32,428 bases of DNA from SZUA-186 sp039714155 (GCA_039714155.1 JBDLJX010000026.1:1-32428), one strand, 5' to 3'. Counted from the stretch's first letter, positions 1 to 8,083 are shown. Numbers and translations: made by a program. Notes: generated from the letters alone by a model not told the origin.

Positions 1-54
1 TTTTGCAGTTCGTTTCGGTTTTGCAGTTCGTTTCGGTTTTGCAGTTCGTTTCGG
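1..54. repeat. 18-bp perfect tandem repeat (3 copies) coding PKRTAK
   Basis: The unit TTTTGCAGTTCGTTTCGG occurs three times without a mismatch (1-18, 19-36, 37-54), and a partial fourth begins at 55. It lies in frame in the Sel1-repeat gene and encodes PKRTAK on the minus strand. The array is cut by the window edge, so the true copy number is unknown. Confidence 0.95.
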
Positions 55-795
55 TTTTGCAGCTGGCGTGTTATTTCTGTCGGCTACCCTGGCCGGCTTG
101 CGTGCAACAGCCTGCATCTTCATGCGTTCGGTGACACTGAGCAGTTCGCCACGCGCCTGGTCAAAGCCACCATCCACGGAACGGGTCAGCCATTCCAGCG
201 CTGTACTGTACTTCTGCCGAACACCATTGCCATCGGCATAACTCCTGCCGAGATAGTACTGTGCCGGTGCGTAACCCTTGTCTGCTGCGATGGTGAACCA
301 CTTGACTGCCTGTTTGCCGTTTTTCCTGACCCCGGTACCTTCGTAGTGCGCCAGACCGAGTTTGTAGGCCGCCTTGATGTGTCCACTGCTGGCGGCCTTT
401 TCATACCAGCTGATGGCCTGCCTTGAATCAATGCTGGTCCCGATGCCCCTGGCGTACATATTGCCAAGGTTGTACTGACTTTCAGTATTGCCCTTGCCAG
501 CCTGCTGCAACTCCTTGCTGAAATTCGCTGCATTGGATTTCATCAGGCCAAGCCGTGATATGGCTTTCTGGTTATCCTGTTCGGCAGCCTTGTTGTACCA
601 TTCGGTTGCCTTGTGACGATCGGCCTTGACGCCGCGACCGCTCTGGTACATTGCGCCGACGTTGTACTGGGCTTCACTGTCACCCTGTTTGGCTTCCTGC
701 AGTTTTTCCCTGAACAGTGATGTCCAGATGTCATTGCCTGCATTAGTGCTGGTAGCAAACAGCAGCAGGGCTATATATGGCAGTTTCTTGAGCAT
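1..795 (-). CDS. Secreted Sel1-repeat protein with Lys/Arg-rich tail repeats (3' end missing)
   Basis: The minus-strand frame from the ATG at 795 stays open to the window edge (265 codons, no stop), so the C-terminus lies outside. Residues 1-19 look like a signal peptide (two lysines, a hydrophobic core, cleavage after TNA). Four Sel1-like repeats of about 36 residues follow between residues 40 and 215, each with the pattern AQYNLG-MY--G-GV-----A--WY-KAA. Sel1 solenoids are protein-protein scaffolds, and the exported members often act in envelope complexes; no partner is evident here. The protein then changes to a basic linker and three perfect PKRTAK hexapeptides that reach the edge. A weak GGGTG precedes the start. 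The upstream 180 bases are AT-rich and hold a 7-bp inverted repeat at 906-923, but I found no convincing promoter. The frame is certain and the family very likely; the exact role is unknown. Confidence 0.88.
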   Translation of the reverse strand, partial: MLKKLPYIALLLFATSTNAGNDIWTSLFREKLQEAKQGDSEAQYNVGAMYQSGRGVKADRHKATEWYNKAAEQDNQKAISRLGLMKSNAANFSKELQQAGKGNTESQYNLGNMYARGIGTSIDSRQAISWYEKAASSGHIKAAYKLGLAHYEGTGVRKNGKQAVKWFTIAADKGYAPAQYYLGRSYADGNGVRQKYSTALEWLTRSVDGGFDQARGELLSVTERMKMQAVARKPARVADRNNTPAAKPKRTAKPKRTAKPKRTAK

Positions 796-979
796 GGTTA
801 CACCCGGTGGTTATCAGTATGTGAAGCCTGCATTTCCAACTTTATATATACCTGCCACCTGTAACGGCGCTGCCGGGAGTGGCTTTAACCTGTCAAATAT
901 TATCCATTCATTAATCAATGAATATCAATAAGATAAGAAATACTCTTGGGGATGTTTATAAATGCAGGCTTGGGGCATT

Positions 980-1939
980 TCAGAGCCAGTCCCGCAGGTG
1001 CCGGTTGATCCGCGTCTCCAGCCAGTAGTGTGAGCGGAACGGGATGTTCCCCGAAATAAAACCGACATGACCACCGGCCATGGTCAGTTCCAGTGTGACG
1101 TTCGGTGCCAGGTCCTTTCCTGCCGGAATGGCAGCGGCGGGCAGGAACGGATCATCCCGTGAGTGGATCACCAGGGTCGGGACAGTGATGTATTGCAGAA
1201 ACTGCTTGCTGCTTGAGCGGTGGTAATAATCGTCCACATCACGAAAGCCATGCAGTGGCGCGGTTATCGCATCATCGAATTGTCGGAACGTTTTCAGTGA
1301 CGGCAGTTGTTGCAGCGGGACCGGTGGCCTGTGCCGTGCGGCCTTTGCTGTTATCGATCGCGACAGTTTCTGCAGCAGATGTCGCTGGTAGATGCGTGAC
1401 AGGCCCTGTTCGAGTCTCATCGCTGCCTGGTCAAGGTCGAACGGTACTGAAACAGCAACGGCGGTTGCCAGCGGACAGTTGTTGCCGGTTTCGCCCAGCC
1501 ATTTCAGCAGCACGTTACCACCCAGCGAATAGCCAATCGCCGCGAGTGGTGCTGATGGATGCCGTTGCCTGATGTGTTGTATGACTGTTGTCAGGTCACC
1601 GGTTTCACCTGAGTGGTAACTGCGCGGCAGGCGATTCGGTTCGTCGCTGCAACCACGGAAATACATGAGCACGGCGCGGTAGCCGTTTGCTGTCAGGGCC
1701 TTGAGTATGCCGCCGGTGTAATGTGATTGCAGTGATCCCTCAAGTCCGTGCAGCACCAGTACAATGGGCCCGTTACCGTCGCCGGCCCAGTCGAGGTCAA
1801 TAAAATCCCCGTCGGGCAGTTCCAGGCGTTCACGAGTCAGTACCTGCTGTGTCCGGCGGCGGAACAGCGTCGGGTAGAGCGTTTGCAGGTGCGAACCGGG
1901 CAGCCACCAGGCCGGGCGAAAGGAGCTCGTCGTGATCAT
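980..1939 (-). CDS. yheT: YheT-family alpha/beta hydrolase
   Basis: This 319-residue protein closely follows E. coli YheT as recalled: the N-terminal HLQT motif, LELPDGDFIDLDW, HGLEGS, FRGCS-EPNR, YHSGET and the nucleophile elbow GYSLGG are all present. The predicted triad is Ser138 (GYSLG), Asp262 or Asp263 (RDDPF) and His291 (GGHVGF). Family members are cytoplasmic esterases of poorly defined substrate, sometimes linked to short- or medium-chain acyl esters. The gene starts 22 bp downstream of the acs stop on the same strand, so the two are probably co-transcribed, which hints at a link to acyl or acetate metabolism (inference). The length is normal and there is no signal peptide. No clear terminator follows it. 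Confidence 0.93.
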   Translation of the reverse strand: MITTSSFRPAWWLPGSHLQTLYPTLFRRRTQQVLTRERLELPDGDFIDLDWAGDGNGPIVLVLHGLEGSLQSHYTGGILKALTANGYRAVLMYFRGCSDEPNRLPRSYHSGETGDLTTVIQHIRQRHPSAPLAAIGYSLGGNVLLKWLGETGNNCPLATAVAVSVPFDLDQAAMRLEQGLSRIYQRHLLQKLSRSITAKAARHRPPVPLQQLPSLKTFRQFDDAITAPLHGFRDVDDYYHRSSSKQFLQYITVPTLVIHSRDDPFLPAAAIPAGKDLAPNVTLELTMAGGHVGFISGNIPFRSHYWLETRINRHLRDWL

Positions 1940-1961
1940 CCCTGATCGGGGTCTGATCCCC

Positions 1962-3887
1962 TTACTTGCGGTTCTCGATCAGGTCATCCACCACCGAGGG
2001 GTCGGCGAGCGTTGTGGTGTCACCGAGGTTGTCCATGTCATTGGCGGCAATCTTGCGCAGAATGCGCCGCATGATCTTGCCGGAACGGGTTTTCGGCAGC
2101 CCCGGCGCCCACTGGATGACGTCGGGTGTCGCGATCGGCCCGATCTCGCTGCGTACCAGCTGGACCAGTTCATTGCGCAGGGCATCACTTGGCTCGGCAC
2201 TGTTGACGAGCGTGACGTAGGCATAGATTCCCTGGCCCTTGATGTCATGCGGGTAGCCGACAATTGCCGCCTCGGCAACTGTCTCGTGAAGCACCAGGGC
2301 ACTTTCGATTTCCGCGGTGCCGAGGTTGTGACCGGAGACAATTATGACGTCATCGACCCGGCCGGTAATCCAGTAGTAGCCATCGGCATCGCGACGTGCA
2401 CCGTCGCCGGTGAAGTACACGCCTGTACTGAAGTAGGTATCGATGAAACGCTGGTGGTCACCGTACACGCCGCGTATCTGTCCAGGCCAGGGATAGGTAA
2501 TCACCAGGCTGCCTTCGGCTTCGCCTTCCTGCACGTTACCCTCCTTGTCGACAATGGCCGGTTGAACACCGAAGAAGGGCCGTGATGCCGAGCCCGGTTT
2601 CTGGCGAGTGGCGCCGGGGATAGGGGTAATCATGTGGCCACCGGTCTCCGTCTGCCACCAGGTATCGACGATCGGACAACGGTCCTCACCGACAACGTGG
2701 TAGTACCACTCCCAGGCCTCCGGATTGATAGGCTCACCAACCGTACCCAGCAGTCGCAGGCTTTCTCGCGAGGTCTGTTCGACCGGCCCGTTGCCCATGC
2801 GCATCAGCGCCCGTATCGCTGTTGGTGCTGTGTAGAAAATATTGACCTTGTGCTTGTCGCAGACCTGCCAGAAGCGTGATGCATCCGGATATGTCGGGAC
2901 GCCTTCAAACACCAGCGAGATGGCACCGTTCGCCAACGGGCCGTAGACAATATAGGAGTGGCCGGTGATCCAGCCGACATCGGCAGTACACCAGAAGATG
3001 TCGCCGTCGTGATAGTCGAACACGTACTTGTGCGTGATCGCTGCGTACAGCAGGTAGCCGCCGGTGGTGTGCAATACCCCCTTGGGCTTGCCGGTGGAGC
3101 CGGAGGTATAGAGGATAAACAGCGGGTCCTCGGCATCCATGATTTCAGGCGGGCAGTCGGTGGATGCCGCCTGCATGGCGTCGTGGTACCAGACGTCGCG
3201 GTTGTCATGCCAGTCAATATCCTTACCTGTGTGTTTGACGATCAGCACCGTGTGAACATTCGGGCAGGCGGCCAGCGCCTGGTCGACATTGGCCTTGAGA
3301 CCGATATGCTTGCTGCCGCGTACGGCTTCATCGGCCGTGATGACCGTCTGGCAGTCGGAGTCGAGGATGCGGTCCTTGATGGACTCGGGTGAAAAGCCGC
3401 CGAACACGACCGAGTGTACGGCGCCGATGCGGGCGCAGGCGAGCATGGCATAGACCGCTTCCGGGATCATCGGCATGTAGATGCAGACCCGGTCACCCTT
3501 GCTGACGTTGCGGGCCTTCAGGACATTGGCGAGCTTGCAGACCTGTTCATGCAGTTCACGGTAGCTAATACTGGCGTCATCGGCCGGGTCATCACTCTCC
3601 CAGATTAAAGCAGTCTGGTCGCCGCGGGTCTCCAGGTGCCGGTCGACGCAGTTATGGCAGACATTCAGTTTGCCGCCCTCAAACCAGCGGATACGTCCTT
3701 CGTGGAAGTCCCAGTCGAGTACCGTATCCCAGGGCTTGTCCCAGTCAAGGAAGATCTCTGCCTGTTCCGCCCAGAAACCCTGCGGGTCCTCGATGGAACG
3801 GGTGTACATGGACTGATACTGCGCCTCATCGATCAGGGCGTGATCAGCATAAGCTGCCGGGATGTCGTAGATTTTGCTGTCAGACAC
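1962..3887 (-). CDS. acs: Acetyl-CoA synthetase (AMP-forming)
   Basis: The 641-residue adenylate-forming enzyme converts acetate, ATP and CoA to acetyl-CoA in the cytoplasm. The P-loop motif TSGSTGKPKG is at 261-270, the acetate-pocket motif DTWWQTETGG is near 408-417, and the C-terminal PKTRSGKIMRR motif carries Lys604, equivalent to the catalytic lysine acetylated by Pat-type enzymes in Salmonella Acs. Full length and strong motif order leave little doubt. The start is a GTG at 3887-3885, supported by a strong AGGAGGAG a few bases upstream; no ATG fits better. The gene lies 84 bp after gluQ, and a TATAAT at 3939-3944 in that gap suggests its own promoter. The YheT-like hydrolase follows after 22 bp. 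Confidence 0.98.
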   Translation of the reverse strand: MSDSKIYDIPAAYADHALIDEAQYQSMYTRSIEDPQGFWAEQAEIFLDWDKPWDTVLDWDFHEGRIRWFEGGKLNVCHNCVDRHLETRGDQTALIWESDDPADDASISYRELHEQVCKLANVLKARNVSKGDRVCIYMPMIPEAVYAMLACARIGAVHSVVFGGFSPESIKDRILDSDCQTVITADEAVRGSKHIGLKANVDQALAACPNVHTVLIVKHTGKDIDWHDNRDVWYHDAMQAASTDCPPEIMDAEDPLFILYTSGSTGKPKGVLHTTGGYLLYAAITHKYVFDYHDGDIFWCTADVGWITGHSYIVYGPLANGAISLVFEGVPTYPDASRFWQVCDKHKVNIFYTAPTAIRALMRMGNGPVEQTSRESLRLLGTVGEPINPEAWEWYYHVVGEDRCPIVDTWWQTETGGHMITPIPGATRQKPGSASRPFFGVQPAIVDKEGNVQEGEAEGSLVITYPWPGQIRGVYGDHQRFIDTYFSTGVYFTGDGARRDADGYYWITGRVDDVIIVSGHNLGTAEIESALVLHETVAEAAIVGYPHDIKGQGIYAYVTLVNSAEPSDALRNELVQLVRSEIGPIATPDVIQWAPGLPKTRSGKIMRRILRKIAANDMDNLGDTTTLADPSVVDDLIENRK

Positions 3888-3938
3888 GGGACTCCTCCTG
3901 TTTATAGTGTGCCCGGGCCGGCCAGGCTGTAGAAGACT

Positions 3939-3944
3939 ATTATA
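3939..3944 (-). promoter_or_regulatory. Candidate -10 box for acs
   Basis: A perfect TATAAT on the minus strand lies about 50 bp before the acs GTG, in the 84-bp gluQ-acs gap. It is preceded by TGGC, close to an extended -10, but no good -35 hexamer is present. An activator-dependent or extended -10 promoter would fit. Confidence 0.5.
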
Positions 3945-3971
3945 GCCAGCAACCGGGACGGGGTGGAGGAA

Positions 3972-4910
3972 TCATGGTCTGGCGGTGTTTTCCAGGTAGT
4001 CTGCCGGGGCAGTCAGGCTCCGGCAGCCGGGTATCGCGGTTACATCCCAATGCGCAACGGCCCATTGCAGCAGTTCATCGCGGCTTGCCTGCAGCGGTTC
4101 ATCCGGCAGTGCCTGTTGCAGGAAACTCAGCACATCACACAGGCTGGCAATGCATGCTTTATCATCAATGCGGCGTGCATATGTCTGCTTGCCGAGTTTC
4201 TCATCCGCCCGGTTCGCCGCTACCGGCAGGTGCATATAGTCCGGTGTCGGGAAATCCAGTAACTGTTGCAAATGCACCTGGCGTGGTGTCGAGTCCAGCA
4301 GGTCGGCGCCACGGACGACATGCGTGATGCGCTGTGCGGCGTCATCGACGACGACCGCCAGTTGATAGGCAATCAACCGGTCCGCACGGCGCACCACGAA
4401 ATCGCCGCATTCTCCGGGCAGCGACTGGTGCAGGCTGCCTTGCAGGCGGTCATGTATGGTGATTTCAGCATTATCGACCGCTACCCGCAGGGAACGCGGC
4501 GTGCGCCCGGCTGGAATGCCGTTACGACAGGTGCCGGGATAGACCGCACCGGTATCGGTATGGATCGCACTGTCGGCTATTTCCTTGCGGGTACAGGCGC
4601 AGCCGTAAAGCGTGCCGTGCTGCCGTAAACTCTCCAGTGCCGCCTCATAGTGGTCACCACGGTGGCTTTGATAGACGACAGCGCCGTCCCATTGCAGGCC
4701 GAATGCTTCCAGACTGTACAGAATGGCATCCGTTGCACCTGCCACCTCGCGTGGCGGGTCTATGTCCTCTACCCGTAACAGCCATTCCCCATGGTGATGG
4801 CGGGCATCGAGGTAACTGCCGACGGCGGCGACCAGCGAGCCGAAGTGCAATGGACCTGTGGGCGAGGGCGCAAACCGCCCGCAGTAGGGTTGTTGAGTCT
4901 CGGTACTCAT
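3972..4910 (-). CDS. gluQ: Glutamyl-Q tRNA(Asp) synthetase
   Basis: This 312-residue protein is a truncated glutamyl-tRNA-synthetase paralogue lacking the anticodon-binding domain. Known members attach glutamate to the queuosine at position 34 of tRNA-Asp. Visible features are GRFAPSPTGPLHFGS (HIGH-like HFGS at 22-25), RVEDIDPPRE, a zinc site made of Cys104, Cys106, Tyr124 and Cys128 (by analogy with E. coli), and KLGKQ (238-242) in place of KMSKS. It lies 73 bp downstream of dksA, the classic gammaproteobacterial pair, with a stem-loop between them. The window also has queF, which acts in queuosine synthesis, so the modification substrate is probably made. The ATG at 4910 is preceded by ACGGAGA, a reasonable ribosome-binding site. 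Confidence 0.96.
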   Translation of the reverse strand: MSTETQQPYCGRFAPSPTGPLHFGSLVAAVGSYLDARHHHGEWLLRVEDIDPPREVAGATDAILYSLEAFGLQWDGAVVYQSHRGDHYEAALESLRQHGTLYGCACTRKEIADSAIHTDTGAVYPGTCRNGIPAGRTPRSLRVAVDNAEITIHDRLQGSLHQSLPGECGDFVVRRADRLIAYQLAVVVDDAAQRITHVVRGADLLDSTPRQVHLQQLLDFPTPDYMHLPVAANRADEKLGKQTYARRIDDKACIASLCDVLSFLQQALPDEPLQASRDELLQWAVAHWDVTAIPGCRSLTAPADYLENTARP

Positions 4911-4934
4911 TCTCCGTAACCGTCAGAAACGACG

Positions 4935-4954
4935 AAGCCGGCTGGCGCCGGCTT
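4935..4954 (-). terminator. Stem-loop between dksA and gluQ (attenuating terminator)
   Basis: An 8-bp perfect stem, AAGCCGGC/GCCGGCTT, with a 4-base loop lies in the 73-bp dksA-gluQ gap. On the minus strand it is followed by CGTCGTTT, a poor U-tract, so termination may be partial. A terminator at this position is known from the enteric dksA-gluQ operon. Confidence 0.7.
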
Positions 4955-4983
4955 TATCAAGCTTGGTCGGTGGCTGGCCACGA

Positions 4984-5607
4984 TTAGCCCATCTGTTTTT
5001 CCTTGATCTCATCGAGAATCTTGCAGTCGATGCACAGGGTCGCAGTCGGGCGTGCTTCGAGACGCTTGACGCCAATCTCGACGCCGCAGGCCTCGCAGTA
5101 ACCGTACTCTTCGCTTTCGAGGTCGGCCATCGACTCGTCAATTTTCTTGATCAGCTTGCGTTCCCGGTCACGGGCACGTAACTCCATGCTGAATTCGGAC
5201 TCCTGGGTGGCGCGGTCATTCGGGTCAGGGAAATTGGCGGCATCGTCCTGCATATGATGGACTGTGCGGTCCACTTCTTCCATCAGATCGTGCTTCCAGG
5301 TAAGCAGGATATTGCGGAAATGCGCAACCTGCTTTTCGTTCAGGTACTCCTCGCCCTTCTTTTCCTTGTAGGGCGCGATACCGGGGACCGGACCAATCTG
5401 TGAGCGGGCGGTCTTGCGTTTCCTTGCGGCGGCTTTTTTCTTTACCGGTGCTTTCTTCGCAGCAGCTTTCCTGGCCGGAGCTTTCTTGGCGGCAGCTTTT
5501 TTTGCCGGTGCTTTCCTGGCAGCAGCTTTCTTCACCGTCTTTTTCTTTGCGGTGGTTTTCTTCTTTGCCGCGGTTTTTGGTTTCGCTGATTTCTTCTTGA
5601 CAGCCAT
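4984..5607 (-). CDS. dksA: RNA polymerase-binding factor DksA with Lys/Ala-rich N-terminal extension
   Basis: DksA binds the RNA polymerase secondary channel and, with ppGpp, retunes rRNA and amino-acid promoters. Residues 72-207 are a complete DksA: the coiled coil carries NFPDPNDRATQE, with the tip acidic residues Asp128 and Asp131, and the zinc finger has Cys171, Cys174, Cys192 and Cys195. Residues 1-69 are an unusual extension built of lysine, alanine and KKAP/KKAA-type units, resembling histone H1 or AlgP tails and probably DNA- or RNA-binding (inference). E. coli DksA is 151 residues against 207 here. I start at the ATG at 5607 because GGGGA lies 8 bases upstream; a GTG at 5613 is too close to it. 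The gene has a long leader with a hairpin, and gluQ follows. Confidence 0.96.
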   Translation of the reverse strand: MAVKKKSAKPKTAAKKKTTAKKKTVKKAAARKAPAKKAAAKKAPARKAAAKKAPVKKKAAARKRKTARSQIGPVPGIAPYKEKKGEEYLNEKQVAHFRNILLTWKHDLMEEVDRTVHHMQDDAANFPDPNDRATQESEFSMELRARDRERKLIKKIDESMADLESEEYGYCEACGVEIGVKRLEARPTATLCIDCKILDEIKEKQMG

Positions 5608-5620
5608 GTACACTATCCCC

Positions 5621-5649
5621 GGAAACAGGTCATAACATTAACTGTTTCC
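5621..5649 (-). promoter_or_regulatory. dksA: Inverted repeat in the dksA leader, abutting the ribosome-binding site
   Basis: GGAAACAG and CTGTTTCC form a perfect 8-bp inverted repeat with a 13-base loop. It ends directly before the GGGGA ribosome-binding site of dksA, at about 14-42 bases before the ATG. It could be an mRNA hairpin that affects translation or a protein operator; the sequence does not decide between them. Confidence 0.6.
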
Positions 5650-5725
5650 AAATCAAATAATTAAGAGTTCCAGTTCGCACTGACAGGTGGTTGTAATTAA
5701 CAGGCTTTGCAAGTCAGGGGCGTTA

Positions 5726-5753
5726 TTTATACGCCTCTTTTATTATTAGTCAA
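5726..5753 (-). promoter_or_regulatory. dksA: Candidate sigma70 promoter of dksA
   Basis: TTGACT (5748-5753) and TATAAA (5726-5731) are separated by 16 bp on the minus strand, followed by a GC-rich discriminator. This predicts a leader of about 110 bases before the dksA ATG. On the plus strand a weaker TTGACC (5756-5761) starts back-to-back with it and could serve the divergent phosphatase gene, though its -10 is poor. Confidence 0.6.
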
Positions 5754-5849
5754 GATTGACCCGGTCCATGAATTTCGCCCAAATCAGGCCGTTATGGATG
5801 CCGGGATGCCGATTGATCCGAAAACATATTCAGCCAGAGCGACACATTC

Positions 5850-6659
5850 ATGAATACAGCACTGCAAGCCTTGTTGTTTGATGTTGATGGAACCCTTGCC
5901 GATACCGAGGATATTCACCGTCAGGCCTTCAACGCGGCATTTACCGATGCCGGGCTTGACTGGAACTGGAACCGGCAACTCTACAAGGCCTTGCTGGCCG
6001 TTACCGGTGGCAAGGAGCGCATTCGCTTTTACCTTGATCACTGGTTGTGGGATGATCCGGTCAGTGCAATGTCAGCCGACACCATTGCGGACCTGCATGC
6101 ACGCAAGACCACGTTTTACACCGGCATGCTGGCCGATGGCAGTGTTGCGTTGCGCCCGGGTGTGGAAAGGCTCATGCGGGAGGCGCTCGACGCCGGCCTG
6201 CGACTGGGTCTCGCTACCACAACCACACCGGACAATGTCGCTGCCTTGCTGCAACACAGCTTTTCCGCCGATACCACCGGCTGGTTCGAGGTGATTGCCG
6301 CCGGTAGTGTGGTACCGAACAAAAAGCCGGCACCTGATATTTATAACTACATCATGGACAGGATGAATATTGCACCGGACCGGTGCCTCGCGTTTGAGGA
6401 TTCTGCCAATGGTCTGCAATCAGCCGGCGATGCCGGGCTGATTACGCTGGTCACTGTCAATGCCTATACCGATGACCATGATTTCACGGCTGCTGCGCTG
6501 GTACTCGATACGCTGGGTGAGCCCGGACAGCCATGCCATGTGATTGCAGGCTCACCGCAACCCGGCGAGCTGGTTGATGTCGAGTTCCTTCGCATACTGC
6601 ATGCCGAACATATAGCCCGCATTTCTCACCACGATGACGAGCCCTCGCTTGATCTTTGA
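5850..6659 (+). CDS. cbbY: CbbY-type HAD phosphatase (xylulose-1,5-bisphosphatase-like)
   Basis: This is a 269-residue HAD-superfamily hydrolase of subfamily IA. The nucleophile motif FDVDGTLADTE gives Asp11 and Asp13, a cap domain carries LLAVTGGKERI, the Ser/Thr motif is ATTTT, the lysine motif is NKKPAPDIY and the acidic motif is ALEDSANGL. The TGGKERI cap signature and overall order match CbbY from photosynthetic bacteria, which removes the Rubisco inhibitor xylulose-1,5-bisphosphate. No Rubisco gene is in the window, so the substrate here is inferred. About 45 extra C-terminal residues extend past the usual end. The start is the ATG at 5850; the ribosome-binding site is weak. A large palindrome covers the stop codon. 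Confidence 0.88.
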   Translation: MNTALQALLFDVDGTLADTEDIHRQAFNAAFTDAGLDWNWNRQLYKALLAVTGGKERIRFYLDHWLWDDPVSAMSADTIADLHARKTTFYTGMLADGSVALRPGVERLMREALDAGLRLGLATTTTPDNVAALLQHSFSADTTGWFEVIAAGSVVPNKKPAPDIYNYIMDRMNIAPDRCLAFEDSANGLQSAGDAGLITLVTVNAYTDDHDFTAAALVLDTLGEPGQPCHVIAGSPQPGELVDVEFLRILHAEHIARISHHDDEPSLDL

Positions 6660-6734
6660 ATCCACAGCGAATTTTCTTCAGTCGGAAATACAGTCCGTAT
6701 TCCGCTTCTTCAGAAAATCCGCTGTGCATCCAAA
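6655..6734. repeat. 80-nt imperfect palindrome across the cbbY stop codon
   Basis: Arms 6655-6677 and 6712-6734 are inverted copies with about 20 of 23 positions matching; the core CACAGCG..ATTTTCT arm is 14 of 15. The 34-base centre holds a second stem around CGGAAATAC/GTATTCCG (6683-6704). The transcript would fold into one long hairpin. There is no U-tract, so this is not a standard intrinsic terminator; a REP/BIME-like unit or a processing/stability hairpin is more likely. Confidence 0.75.
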
Positions 6735-6800
6735 TCTCTGCGCGATCATCTCGCCCCGTGGTAAGAAGTGCGGGCTGGCACAGGCAACCGGTACCGGTCA

Positions 6801-7961
6801 ATGACAAGGATTGCGCAGCGTATGCAAGCGATCCAGCCATTTCATGTCATGGCTCTGCTGGCGCGTGCCCGGGAGCTGGAGGCGGCCGGCCGTTCCATTG
6901 TGCACATGGAGATCGGTGAGCCGGATTTTGTAACACCACAGCCGGTCATCGATGCCGGCATACAGGCGCTGACTGAAGGGCGCACCCATTACACACCGGC
7001 AGTAGGCCTGGCGGCGCTGCGTGAGCGCATTGCCGGGTTTTACGAGGAACGTTATGGTGTTACGGTTGCACCGCAGCGTATCGTGATCACGCCGGGGGCA
7101 TCGGCGGCATTGCAACTGGTGATGGCAGTGCTGGTCAATCCGGGTGATGCCGTACTGATGGCGGACCCGGGCTATCCCTGCAACCGTAATTTTGTTTACC
7201 TGCTCAATGGTGAGGCAGTCAGTATCCCGGTGGATGCCAGTACCGGTTATCAGCCAACAGTGGAGCAGGTGTGTGCCGCCTGGCAGGAGAACAGCCGCAT
7301 GTTGCTGCTGGCCTCGCCATCCAACCCGACCGGCACTCTGCTGGATACCGGGACCCTGGCGGCACTGTATGCGGAGACAGCCAGGCAAAATGCCAGCCTG
7401 GTTGTGGATGAGATTTACCATGGCCTGACCTACGATCAATCGGCTGCCACTGCGCTCGCTGTTGCTGACGATATTATTATCATTAACAGTTTCTCGAAAT
7501 ACTTTGGTATGACCGGCTGGCGGCTGGGCTGGCTGGTAGCGCCGCCTGACATGGTGCCGGAATTCGACAAGCTGGCGCAGAATCTGTTTCTGGCTGCGCC
7601 GACGCTGGCCCAGTATGCGGCGTTGACTGCATTCGAGCCGGAGAATATTGCCATTCTCGATGAGCGCCGCGAGGCCTTCCGCCAGCGGCGTGATTTCCTG
7701 CTGCCGGCCCTGCGTGAGCTTGGTTTTGATATTCCGCTAACCCCGGGCGGCGCCTTTTACCTGTATGCCAATTGCAGCCGCTTCACCGACGACAGTTACG
7801 CGTTTTCACAGCAGCTGCTGGAAGAGGCGGGCGTGGCGATAACACCGGGTATCGATTTCGGGGTGAACAAACCCGGACAGCATGTGCGGTTTGCCTATAC
7901 GACCTCGCTGGAGAATCTGGAGGAAGGTGTACGGCGGTTGCGGGATTTTGTGAATATATAG
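6801..7961 (+). CDS. PLP-dependent aminotransferase, class I/II
   Basis: This 386-residue fold-type I aminotransferase transfers amino groups between an amino acid and a 2-oxo acid. Landmarks are GEPDF (39-43), the cofactor-contact Asn175 in SNPTG, Asp203 and Tyr206 in DEIYHG, the Schiff-base Lys233 in NSFSKYFGMTGWR, and Arg241 beside it. The opening RMQAIQPFHVMALLARARELE is typical of a gammaproteobacterial group often labelled alanine-, aspartate- or valine-pyruvate-type; motifs alone do not fix the substrate. The frame also allows a GTG at 6768, but the ATG at 6801 agrees with the N-terminus I recall for homologues. A Rho-independent terminator follows about 80 bp downstream. Confidence 0.93.
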   Translation: MTRIAQRMQAIQPFHVMALLARARELEAAGRSIVHMEIGEPDFVTPQPVIDAGIQALTEGRTHYTPAVGLAALRERIAGFYEERYGVTVAPQRIVITPGASAALQLVMAVLVNPGDAVLMADPGYPCNRNFVYLLNGEAVSIPVDASTGYQPTVEQVCAAWQENSRMLLLASPSNPTGTLLDTGTLAALYAETARQNASLVVDEIYHGLTYDQSAATALAVADDIIIINSFSKYFGMTGWRLGWLVAPPDMVPEFDKLAQNLFLAAPTLAQYAALTAFEPENIAILDERREAFRQRRDFLLPALRELGFDIPLTPGGAFYLYANCSRFTDDSYAFSQQLLEEAGVAITPGIDFGVNKPGQHVRFAYTTSLENLEEGVRRLRDFVNI

Positions 7962-8042
7962 CCGCATGCAGAGACGCAGAGGAAGATAAAGAAAACCCTT
8001 GCCACAGAGAATGCAGAGATCAGGGATTGGCTAACTTGGGCG

Positions 8043-8083
8043 CGGCGGCCTTCGTTCAATCGTTGGTCGCCGTTTTTGTTTTT
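8043..8083 (+). terminator. Rho-independent terminator after the aminotransferase
   Basis: CGGCGGCC (8043-8050) pairs with GGTCGCCG (8065-8072), 8 bp with one G-U, across a 14-base loop, followed at once by TTTTTGTTTTT. Confidence 0.8.

Noticed and set aside
1..54. Possible CRISPR repeats
   Set aside because: The units are contiguous 18-mers without spacers and lie in frame in a protein gene.
626..931. A 101-codon plus-strand frame at the start of the Sel1 gene
   Set aside because: It overlaps the signal-peptide region of the well-supported minus-strand gene and has no family features.
5714..5740. Plus-strand terminator AGGGGCG-loop-CGCCTCT followed by TTTTATT
   Set aside because: No plus-strand gene lies upstream; the same bases fit the -10 and start region of the dksA promoter better.
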